Shown here in pieces: positions 11,701-20,956 of a stretch of DNA of 64,000 bases (position 1 is the stretch's first letter; each line of letters begins with the position of its first letter). Below the pieces are notes generated by a model. It ran no database searches and was not told where the DNA came from. It saw only the letters and a program-made list of their open reading frames with translations. Origin of the DNA: Synaphobranchus kaupii (Eukaryota > Chordata > Actinopteri > Anguilliformes > Synaphobranchidae); NCBI GenBank assembly GCA_029718625.1, contig CM056377.1:36780457-36844456 (forward strand). Direction: 5' to 3'. The position numbers were made by a program, and so were the translations under genes.

Positions 11701-14700
11701 TCCGCCTCTACGCAAAATGGCGCACTTTCGTCCGTTTCGCTATCTGACCAGAACTCTTACATTTTAGTGTAGAGTAAAAGCTAATACTGCAGAGGCAGGA
11801 GTTTGATTCTGCCTGTTTTTAAGGACTGATTATGGATCAGCACTATGGAGGAGTCTCAAAAGCAGCTCTACAGTGCTGCAAAGATAGCTGATCCAGAAAC
11901 AGTCCTTAAAAACCGGTAGAAACAAACTACTTGTCCTGGGTTTAAGTTGTATAGTTCTGAATATCATTTGTGAAGCTAAGGGGGGTTTATTGTATATAAG
12001 TTCTGTTTTAAGTTTATTAATATTATAAATAACTAATATTTATTTACCATACGCCTTTGTGAGCAAATGTTATTTTAGCTCAGAATGGAGAAATGCACCA
12101 CTTTGTTACCAACACCCTCCCCATGTGTGCGACGACTCTCCGTACCCCCGACCTGCGCGATGATACTACCTCGGCCCGCACGCGCGTTTGATGACACCAT
12201 GTACGCGCAACAACACTGGTAGTTTCGAGGGGCCTACCACCCGGCCTGAAAAAAAATCTAGGGGAAACACTGTACTGTATGTGACTATTCTGAAATAAAT
12301 GTATTCTGTAGCAAATTTCTGAATGATACAACTTCTTCTTCAGTTCGAACTTAAAACCATGGATGTGCAGGGAATATTTTTTTAGATATTGACATTTAAA
12401 TAAAACTAGTAGAAACGAGGAGGAAATTGCCTCTGAAGGGCCAAAGTAAATAGGGTTAAGGTCATTTCAGTAGAGGTACCGAGTATCGAATCAGTATCGT
12501 TTCAGTTTCAAGTACCGTTTCAGTATCGAGTATCATGATACTAAACCTGGTATCGGTATCGAAGTCAAAATTTTGGTATCGTGACAACACTAATCCTGAA
12601 TCTATTTCTGTGATAAGATAAAAAAGAAAACTACATGATTCATTAGGGTAATTACATTGTGTAGGACAAGACAAAGCAGACTCTTTCATGTGTAACCTCT
12701 TTTTACATATAAAAAGTAGTTGCAATAAAAACATAAAAGCAGCCAAAACAATAATTAGTTTGACACAGCTAATACAAGCAGAAGGCTACAGAGCTCCTCA
12801 GACATCAAAAATCAATGAGAGAAAGAATAAAATCCAGATAGAGGGAGAGTGAAACCCAGCCCCTCCCAGTGCAGTGTGGGTAACGCTTTCTGTCAGCCCT
12901 GCAGAAGCTCCTGTCCGTAGTGCTGCCCATGTTCCTGGAGGCTGTGAGACAGGAGCCCGAGAGGGAGGTGGTGATGGCCGTACTGGAGTCCCTGAACGGC
13001 GTCATCAAGACCTGCCAGGGGGAGGCGCTGCACACGCCCAGCCGGCTGGCGGAGGTCTTCCAGGCCATCCGAGACGTTCTCAAGAAAAAGGTGATCCGTC
13101 CGCCCGGTTAAGAGATGTCCAGGCCGTTGCGGTGGTACAGCGGTAAAAAGCGCCGACTTTTAGTCGGTGCGGTTGTACTCCAAGGATCGGGGTTTGCGCC
13201 CCGGTCCTGCCAGATCTGAGCATGGCCGGCGCCCTGTGGAAGCAGCAATTGGCGGTTGCTTCCGGGTGGGGGGAGGGGCTCGGAGAGAATCGCTGCGTGC
13301 ATAGCAGCCCTGGGCGGGCTGGAATTACGGTCAGGAGCTTGGAGGAGTTGCGCCCTGAAGAGGACGTGGCGCCCTCCCGTCCTATCGCCGGCTGACGGGG
13401 TTGTGTAGCGGTGATTCTCTAGCGGTTGCTACACGTAAATAAAAAAAAGAAGAAAAAAAAAGAGATGTCCGGAGGGCCGGTTGTGCACCCACAGCCATCC
13501 GCGAAGATAGTGAAGAGCAGTGCCAGACTGGCGACCCCCAGAACTTCCTGTTAGGGACACATGGCACCGTATGGGCACTTTAACACAACGTTCACGTAGC
13601 GTATCTGTATTCATCTAACACCGTAGCTATTAGCCGGGTTTAAACGTTAAACACTGAGTGCGTTTCCTTCTCCATACAGACTGCATGTCAGGACGCTGGA
13701 GGGGAGGAAAGCGATGACAATGAGCATCAGGTAATGTACTGCCTTATAGTGAGCCGCTGCTGTACACAGAACAACGGGGTGATAATGTGGAACGCTATGT
13801 TTCAGACCGGCGGTTCTCATGGAACAAATTGTGGCAGACCACCTAAACAGAAGTATACATGTCGAAAAAATAAAACGTGCATTTTTAAAAAATGCATAAG
13901 TACACATTTACTTACACGTATCAAAGGGATTGGTGCATCTGTTCGCAATATTAACACTGCAGCAAATGAGCCACGTCACATTACTAATACAATTTCCATG
14001 AAACGCGAGGACCACTGTTTCAGAACTACTGCTGTAGATGGAAAAATGGTGTGAAGTTGCATTGGGTGGTGGTGTGGTATGCTAGGTTGAAGTTGCATTG
14101 GGTGGTGGTGTGGTATGCTAGGTTGAAGTTGCATTGGGTGGTGGTGTGGTATGCTAGGTTGAAGTTGCATTGGGTGGTGGTGTGGTATGCTAGGTTGAAG
14201 TTGCATTGGGTGGTGGTGTGGTATGCTAGGTTGAAGTTGCATTGGGTGGTGGTGTGGTATGCTAGGTTGAAGTTGCATTGGGTGGTGGTGTGGTATGCTA
14301 GGTTGAAGTTGCATTGGGTGGTGGTGGTGTGGTATGCTAGGTTGAAAATTGAATAAGGGGTATGGGGTGGTGTTAGGAGGTAATTTGATAGGCCGTGTTG
14401 TAAATGCAGTAGTGGTCTGACGTGGCACTAGGAGATAATGTTGTATTCTGTGGAGTAACAGTGACGTAGCTTTGGGTGGTAATGTGCTGTACTGTATTGC
14501 AGATGGTGCACGATGTCATGCTGCAGGAGTTTGCTGGTGAAGGGATTCCCTTGCTGGCATCGGCCGTCCCTGCTGAGACCTTCTTCCCCTTTCTGAACGA
14601 GCTTCTGCCCCTCATCATGAACAAGGCTGTGAGTCTGTACACGCCTCCCCTCCAGTACTGTCAGACATAAAGAACATGGTAACCAGCTGTGAGTCTGTAC

Positions 14701-16251
14701 ACACCTCCCCGCCAGTACTGCCTTACATAAAGAACATGGTAACCACTAACCATACAGAAATGCGGTAATTAACAGGAGACGCACACCCGTCATGCTTCTC
14801 TTGTGACGTAAGAATGCATTTGTGTTGCCACAATAAACAGCAGTAAACTGTAAATGGACAACAAAATATGGAATAACGTGCCATGAACCTTTTTTTAAAT
14901 TTTTGACTGTAGAAACCTTCTTCCACGGCGGCAGACCGCTCCTTTTCTGTGGGCACGCTCGCCGAGACTCTGCAGTTGCTTGGGGGCGTGGCAGGCGGCA
15001 GGGCGGTTGCCGGGCAACTGTCCAACCAGGTGTTGCCGGTGCTGGTGGGCGGAGTTGGCGATAGTGACGTGGACGTGCGCAGCAACAGCGTGTTTGGGCT
15101 GGGGGTCCTGGCTGAGACTGCTGGACCATTCGTCACGCAGTATCCTGATCTACAGTATAAGGCTGCGATCACACCGGACAACAACTTAGCCCACGTTAGC
15201 GTACAAAACGCATCAATCTCATTGAAAATAATGGGGGGAAAGGCGCCCCCGGCTGTTAAAAGCGCGTCCGGTGCGATCGCAGCCTAACCCCGTAAATGGC
15301 TGCTCAATGCTTCTCTCTGACTCTTCCTTAGCTTTGCGCCTCAGAGACTATCCCATGATCCTCTTCCTCTTCTCCTCACTCATGGCCAAAGAATCAAACC
15401 GGAAGGTCATGGACAACCTGTGCGCTGCCCTCTGCAGAATGATCATGAGCAGCGCTGACAGCGTGCCCCTGGATCAGGTAGCGCTGCTGCGGCACGGTCT
15501 CTACACTGGGTTTCTGCCCTCGCCGGTCTCTATCCTTCCCTGTGCGTCTCTCTCGCGTTTGCGTTCTGCGTCGCGTGTGCTGCTAAATTGTAGTTCAGTC
15601 AGTGCTCTGAGCGAGCTTCAGCGAGGGCCAGTTCCTCATGCGCTCTCTCTCCCCCCCACAGGTTTTTCCCGCACTCCTGACTTGTCTTCCTCTGAAAGAG
15701 GACCTCGGGGAGAACAAGACGGTGTTCAGCTGCTTGGCCTTCCTGTACACAAAGAACCCCTCACTGGTACCGTTCCCCCTCTCTGAACGCGACCGCACAA
15801 AATCAGCACTACACTAGTGCACTGAAGGTGTAACTTGAAACGCCGCTGGTAATGACTTAAATGTGTCGCACAATGGATATTGTAATGTCCGTGCTGGATA
15901 AAATTGAAGAAATTTGCTGTGCTTCAAAGGTGGTGAGCAACCTGAAGGCCATTGTGTCTGCATCCAGCCATGTTTTAAGGACCAAAAATATCGATGAGGG
16001 TAAGGATATGTTATGAGAATATACTTTCTATATATAGTCTTTTAGAGATTTGGTTTTGTATGTGTGTTTAGAGTTTATGTGTACGTAGCTCTTAAGTAAG
16101 CTAGATTTCTGTTTTTACAGATACCCGGAGCAGTTTGCTCCTGTTCTTAAGAAACTTGGCTCAACATCATGCTCAGGAATTTGAGGATGCTGTGATGTCA
16201 CTTTCTAACGACGAAAGAGCCACGTTCACCACTGCTGTCACTCAATCATAG
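2717..16251 (+). CDS. ipo4: importin-4 (complete, 30 coding exons)
   Basis: Importin-4 is a karyopherin-beta nuclear import receptor that binds RanGTP and carries cargo such as histones and ribosomal proteins through nuclear pores. Exons: 2717-2788, 3240-3326, 3654-3733, 3974-4015, 4126-4255, 4716-4895, 4993-5058, 5511-5612, 5777-5860, 6011-6163, 6422-6475, 6714-6823, 7025-7133, 7501-7630, 7772-7885, 8204-8317, 8637-8760, 9273-9384, 9984-10102, 10653-10730, 10822-10879, 11004-11109, 12897-13090, 13680-13730, 14503-14628, 14913-15139, 15345-15477, 15662-15766, 15930-15999, 16121-16251. They sum to 3261 nt in one frame (1086 aa; human is about 1081). The product follows human IPO4 throughout: an importin-beta N-terminal region near residues 20-90, then HEAT repeats. 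Examples are ALFALGQFSE (exon 13), DDPDLRRCTYSLF (exons 17-18) and VGTLAETLQLLG (exon 26). Acidic linkers lie in exon 10 (about residues 281-332), exon 19 (about 621-661) and exon 24 (about 806-823). A second in-frame ATG directly follows the first. The exon 12 donor (CAA|gtccgt) is weak. Exon 27 uses the cag at 15342-15344, because the ag at 15330-15331 breaks the frame. Confidence 0.95.
5401..5492. repeat. perfect 32-bp-arm palindrome in ipo4 intron 7
   Basis: Positions 5423-5454 and 5461-5492 are exact reverse complements separated by 6 bp. A further partial direct copy of one arm lies at 5402-5424. The right arm ends 18 bp before the exon 8 acceptor junction (exon starts 5511), so it overlaps the expected branch-point and pyrimidine-tract area. 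Confidence 0.9.
8770..9175. repeat. ~40-bp minisatellite in ipo4 intron 17
   Basis: About eight diverged units pair ctgagatacactgtgtctg with gagctgctctatctgtg, with a spacing of about 40-42 bp. It begins just after the exon 17 donor. ORFs in it are by-products of the repeat. Confidence 0.85.
9405..9650 (-). mobile_element. truncated tRNA-derived SINE (antisense copy)
   Basis: A poly-T-rich stretch (about 9405-9465) is the reversed A-rich tail. It is followed by the reverse complement of the SINE seen intact at 13121-13460, including the shared block gacggggttgtgtggcgg and a head reading ccgcagcggtaaaaa. It lies in ipo4 intron 18, right after the exon 18 donor. Confidence 0.65.
10190..10565 (-). 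mobile_element. SINE-like repeat, antisense, ipo4 intron 19
   Basis: On the minus strand it starts with a tRNA-like head (ggtggcgcatcgcgttaagg) and continues through blocks shared with 61040-61400, such as ccagtgcc..ctg.ggccggcag and gtcttcctccgact. The shared diverged blocks identify a dispersed repeat family. Boundaries are approximate. Confidence 0.65.
11399..12592. mobile_element. non-autonomous hAT-like transposon, ipo4 intron 22
   Basis: The ends are short inverted repeats (tagtgttg.cac at left, gtgacaacacta at right). They are flanked by a perfect 8-bp target duplication, atcctgaa, at 11391-11398 and 12593-12600, which is the hAT hallmark. Subterminal regions carry repeated ggtac/ggtatc and cgat motifs. 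No transposase-like frame was seen in the 1194 bp, so it depended on another element to move. Confidence 0.8.
13121..13460 (+). mobile_element. full-length tRNA-derived SINE with target-site duplication
   Basis: An intact 340-bp SINE. The tRNA-like head contains an A-box-like tggtacagcgg (13132-13142) and a B-box-like ggatcggggtttgcgcc. A unique body follows, then an A-rich tail (about 13436-13460). It is flanked by a perfect 11-bp duplication, aagagatgtcc, starting at 13110 and 13460. It sits about 30 bp after the exon 23 donor of ipo4. The poorly tRNA-like body and the tail argue against a functional tRNA gene. Confidence 0.85.
14053..14345. repeat. 36-bp minisatellite, 8 copies, ipo4 intron 24
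   Basis: Near-identical units begin with gttgaagttgcattgggtgg. The last carries an extra tgg. Because 36 is a multiple of three, the array stays open in one frame on each strand (a 12-residue repeat containing LKLHWVVVWYAR on +, and a His/Pro/Gln-rich one on -). Those ORFs are by-products of the repeat, not evidence of a gene. Confidence 0.95.
14625..14744. repeat. 60-bp tandem duplication containing the exon 25 splice donor
   Basis: The block that starts gctgtgagtctgtacac at 14626 is repeated at about 14686, each copy ending ataaagaacatggtaacca. The first gtgagt is the inferred exon 25 donor (exon ends 14628). The second is a duplicate donor sequence. Confidence 0.9.
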
Positions 16252-16674
16252 GTGGACCCAAACGGTCTCTCCACCTCTCTAGGAAAGCCTCACATTGATA
16301 GGGGGTCATGATTTTTACGTTCAGCAGAGTAAGTGGGGGGACTTTGTAAGTGTTCAGGTATTACAGCCAGCCAAAAATATACACATCCAACCAATCTGTT
16401 ACCGGAATTGTTTTCTTTACAGTTTCATTCAGAGTTGAAGTTTTTCATAGTTATTACATGATTTTTTAAATGATTGCTCAACAGGTTTTGTGTGCCTATA
16501 TTTGAAAGTTTTGGAATGACAGAGTGAAGGAAGACATAGCTATACTCTGCAGTTTTTAGCATTGAATGTGTATTTGAATCCTCTGTATATATTGCTGTTG
16601 TTTATTCTACCAATGACAAACGAGTTTCCTGGTTTGGTAAGACTCCTAGATGTAAACCAATTAATTTAACAATG

Positions 16675-16680
16675 AATAAA
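16675..16680 (+). terminator. ipo4: polyadenylation signal of ipo4
   Basis: A canonical AATAAA lies about 425 bp after the TAG stop of ipo4. It is the best placed signal before the transposon at 16856. Its use is inferred. Confidence 0.55.
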
Positions 16681-16855
16681 TGCTTTCCTGAGAATTCCAA
16701 TTGTCCTTTACCTGCCATCTTTCTTTGGCACAAGCCTGTCTTACATGGTCATGTGTATTTATCAGCACAGACCATTTAATAACCACTAGTTACTGACACC
16801 ATCTATGATGATTTTGTAATTGCTACTGAGACTACAAGGTAAATAAACATACATA

Positions 16856-17665
16856 CAGTGCCCTCCACTATTATTGGCACCCCTGGTAAAGATGAGTTTT
16901 TTACTCATTATAAAAATAAAGCAGCTGGTTATAAAAAATTAACCGTTTGGTGAATTAGCTTAATCTCACACTGAAAAAATGAGAATTACATTTAGCTGTA
17001 CATTACACTGGAACAGTATGGAACACTTGGTTGGCTAAATGGCTCTAAGTCATCAAGGTCTGGCGTATCAAACAAGCCTTAAAACATCACTCTGCTGCCA
17101 GAAATACAGTAGATATGGATGGATAACTTGAAGGGTTTCTTCTCCTGACCTATTTTTCCATAGAGTTCAATAGGAAAATTTGTCAGGAGAAACCTCAGAC
17201 CCTTGATGACTTGCAGCCATTTTATCAACCATGTATTCCATACTGTTCCAGCATAATTTACAGCTAAATCTAGTCCCACCCCCCAATTCCCATAGAGATC
17301 CATTCAAATGCAGAGACGTTACAGTATCGCTTGTAAGAGTACCAGAAAATAAGATATCAAGAGTCTTTTGATGTTGTTGGGTCACAGACATCAGGAAGTC
17401 ATGGCATGCAACTAAATATTAAAAATGATTACTTTATTCTGTATATAAATGCAGGGGTGCCAATAATTTTGGCACGTGGTTTTGTTAAAAAATAATTATT
17501 TCTTGATGAGGGATTTTTTTTTCTGATAATAAATGTACTTCAATTAAAGGTTGGATTTTTCTCATTTTTTCAGTGTGAGATTAAGCTAATTCACCAAACG
17601 GTGCATTTTTTATATCCATTTTTACTCATCTTTACCAGGGGTGCCAATAATAGTGGAGGGCACTG
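16856..17665. mobile_element. Tc1/mariner-type non-autonomous element with long inverted repeats
   Basis: The ends read cagtgccctccactattatt and its reverse complement, flanked by TA on both sides. Repeats continue inward (gtaaagatgag; gaattagcttaatctcacac). The centre is itself palindromic: two inverted, diverged copies of a module (about 16995-17115 and 17185-17380) that also occurs once in the unrelated element at 27596-28223. There is no transposase frame. Confidence 0.75.
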
Positions 17666-19176
17666 TACATCTTTACCCTGTCTTAAGGTCACTCACCCTT
17701 TCCTTGCATACCCCTCTTCCCCCCTAATCTCAAATATAGCCCTTAGTTGGGAAATCAGAGTGAATGTCCATCTGGATTTGTTTTCAAGACCCAGGTCAGG
17801 CCCAAAAGTTGCCGTGAGAATCGCTTATTGAGTTTTGGACAGGTGGGGAAACACAGTACACAATCAATCGACTAGGAACAGAGCCTGTTGGTATAACAAG
17901 CCTCACGGTGTTTATTGCCACTGCACACATTCTTCATCTTAACATGCATACAATAAAAGAAGTAATCCAGCCACGCTTTTTACAATTAGTAACTGCTCAG
18001 CCTGTTGTCTCCGAATGTGAAATATCCAAGCTGCTTTCTCCATCTTAACAACATGGAAATCCAATGGGGTTCCCATGTGCATATATCACAATTGTCCTTT
18101 TAAAGGGATGTATGGAGGATTTAGGATATTTACGGGGAAACACTTATTACAAGACTGTCCTGTATTCTACAGAGGAGAAAATATGTACTAGTGTAGTTAT
18201 ATGTGCTCTGCTGCTGATCAGCCTAGAGAGTGTCTACCTGCTGTACAATAGGAGTTCTAATTCCATCCACAATTTACAAAAGATGTTAAAATGCTGATGG
18301 TCAGTTACATGAAAATGCTAAACTAATTCAGAATGCAAAACATAATCCATTACTCTTATACAAATATAACAGAAACCACTGGAATCAGGGCTTTATACCA
18401 CAATACAGCCAGAGGACATGAATGTGATGTCCTTTTATATTAAGCAGGCAGGTAGAAAGCAGAGGGTAATGGATAGAGAAGCTAGCTCTATGACCACAGC
18501 TAAAAATGTTCCATGGGGGGAGGGGGGTCAAACAGCCACCTGTGTTGGGGAATCACATACGGCCTGCGCCAAACGTTTCACTATAATGTCATATTTTAAA
18601 AGGTAATGGCAAACTAAATACGGTGCTTTTACTAATACGGTTCTTTTACTAATACGGTGCTTTTACTAATACTGTGCTTTTACTAATACTGTGCTTTTAC
18701 TAATACGGTGCTTTTACTAATACAGTGCTTTTACTAATACTGTGCTTTTACTAATACGGTGCTTTTACTAATACAGTGCTTTTACTAATACTGTGCTTTT
18801 ACTAATACTGTGCTTTTACTAATACAGTGCTTTTACTAATACTGTGCTTTTACTAATACTGTGCTTTTACTAATACTGTGCTTTTACTAATACAGTGCTT
18901 TTACTAATACTGTGCTTTTACTAATACTGTTCTTTTACTAATACGGTGCTTTTACTAATACTGTGCTTTTACTAATACTGTCTTTTACTAATACGGTGCT
19001 TTTACTAATACTGTGCTTTTACTAATACGGTGCTTTTACTAATACAGTGCTTTTACTAATACGGTGCTTTTACTAATACTGTGCTTTTACTAATACGGTG
19101 CTTTGACTAATACTGTGCTTTGTTTGAATATATTACAGCCTGATAACTGGATTATGTTCCAGTTTTTAATCACTCC
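17666..19176 (-). other. probable 3' UTR and downstream flank of the unidentified minus-strand gene
   Basis: There is no coding exon here. An AATAAA on the minus strand (tttatt at 17911-17916) could end the transcript of the gene whose stop codon is at 19177. The stretch contains the 17-bp minisatellite. The UTR assignment is inferred from position only. Confidence 0.35.
18621..19125. repeat. 17-bp minisatellite, about 29-30 copies
   Basis: The unit is tgcttttactaatac plus two bases that vary (gg, tg or ag). Nearly all units are 17 bp and one is shortened. Two or three unit variants are interspersed, which suggests repeated unequal exchange or slippage. It lies just downstream of the inferred stop codon at 19177 on the minus strand. 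Confidence 0.95.
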
Positions 19177-20956
19177 TCACACTTTGTGTTTTTCCTCAGT
19201 CTTCTTCCATTCTGGCTGTAGTTCTATGTCCAAGGCAAGAGTCAATTCCACTGGCTGGTGGTCATTCTCTGAGAAGGCAAAAGAAAGATGTACATATTTT
19301 GGAGTTCATAATTTAAATGCACACGCTGATACCCGAAGACACATACCCGAATGCTGCACTGGGAGAGAGTGTAAATACATTCCAGAAACTGCGTGGATAT
19401 TGCAGTATAGTAACACATTTTTGAGAGGTAATGTGTGAGATAATTGCGTGACATTATCGTTGATGGATTAACGTGATCTCATTCCGTTACACCCACTGAG
19501 GAATTAGACATGGGCGTTAGAGAAGTGACATGGACGAGATAGTTCATGTTACTGCTCATCAATGTGGAAAGGAAGAGATGATGGCAGAAGGAAACATTGC
19601 ATTCTGCGTGTTGATTAGCAAAATATATAGTCCAGAGTAAAGTACTGTATATAGGGAATTTCAAGATTCAATATGACAAGTACATGCTATTCAGCCCATT
19701 TCAGCTTCCAGCATGTCTGTAGTCCAGAGCGAACTAAAATCTGGGTTGGGTTTGGTCTTGAAAGAAACTCAGAATCTCCAACTACACCACAAATATCAGT
19801 GACCGTGTAAATATTAATGACAGTTTCCAAAAAAATAGAATAGAAATAGAAAATGAGAATAGCCCCATAAAATGGTCAATTCAAAATTAGCAGAGCCCAG
19901 TAAGGCAGCATATACAACCAGAGGAGAGGTGAGGTTGGGCCCTGACCTGGTTGTGTCTGTTTCCAGGGCAGGACAGCCACAGAGCTGCGGCAGTAGGACC
20001 GGTCGGTGTGGCTCTCGGTGCTGTATAGAATCTCTTGGGTCTGAGGTTCCCCGGGTTGCTGGGCCTTGACCCGCACCTCCAGAACAATGACCTCCTTCTC
20101 CTTCAGCTTCCCTGACTTTTTCCGCACCCGGGTCCTCTTGGAGTCCACCCACAAAACCCGCTCCTTCACCGCTGACCTACACATACACACACATACCCAG
20201 GAGAACAAGTACTGACACCCTGGAGAACAAACTCACGTTTACACACAATCTCTCACAGCTTGCATGCTTACACACACGGTGCGTGGAGGGACAAAGTGGG
20301 GACTGCAAAAAGTATTGAATGTGACATAGAAATAGACACTAAATAGACTGGCACTCTTGTGATTCACAGAGGGAACTCCTCAGTAGTAAACACACAGACA
20401 TGTTCCCCTCACCTCTCAGCACTGACAGTTCGCTTTCTCTTGATACTCCATCATGCAGTATTCAAGGGAACGAAATGTTACACCCGTGCTCTCTAATATC
20501 CCGAGTCCGACTAGCACATGCTGGCAAACACAGATCCACTGTCCATGTAAAACTGAGAAACACACACACACACACACACATGCACACTCACACACATACA
20601 CACCCACATTTGTGCATTCAGTTTAACAGCCATGCCATGTGTGTTTTACTTTGACAGCATAGAATTTTTTTGTTTTTTACACAAAATAACAATCATATAG
20701 CTCCCTGAAACTATGTTGCTCAACGATAAGGATAAATAACCATTACGTGGACTCACTTTTCGATGCCCAGGTTGGCCAGCGTGGTGTCCAGGAATGAGAA
20801 AACCAGCTCTGGGTTCAGGATCTCAATCGGCAGGGGCACGCACATGGGCACCTCCCACTGCAGCTCAGAGCGCAGCATGTCAACTGGGTGGGTGAGTCTG
20901 CAGGGCTTGTCTACTCTATTGTTGCGTTTTCTCAGTTCCTCCAGCAGCCTGGCCTC
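19177..20956 (-). CDS. unidentified protein, last three coding exons (5' end unresolved)
   Basis: Three minus-strand exons join in frame through good splice sites: 20956-20757 (acceptor tcctag, donor gtgagt), 20176-19947 (acceptor tgtgtag, donor gtcagg) and 19268-19177 ending in TGA. Together they give 173 residues. I do not recognise the family. The first exon encodes a charged, probably helical start (LLEELRKRNN), then the hydrophobic PLPIEILNPELVFSFLDTTL. The second opens with a basic stretch (SKRTRVRKKSGKLKEKE), followed by VIVLEVRVKAQ. The end is acidic/hydrophobic (VELTLALDIELQPEW). No signal peptide, membrane span or catalytic motif is visible. The first exon starts in phase 0 with no ATG near its start, so upstream exons probably exist. 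It is convergent with ipo4 and lies downstream of rec8, but its frame is independent: rec8 ends at 24747. Coding status rests on matching phases at both junctions. Confidence 0.6.
20556..20606. repeat. imperfect (CA)n microsatellite
   Basis: A run of ca dinucleotides interrupted by tgcacact and ata. It lies in the intron between the first two identified exons of the minus-strand gene at 19177-20956. Confidence 0.9.

Noticed and set aside
13121..13215. Possible functional tRNA gene
   Set aside because: Promoter-box-like motifs are present, but no cloverleaf with paired acceptor stem is evident and the sequence continues into a SINE body with an A-rich tail and target duplication.
13976..14428. 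150-codon minus-strand His/Pro/Gln-rich ORF
   Set aside because: It is the antisense of the 36-bp minisatellite in ipo4 intron 24 and has no independent support.
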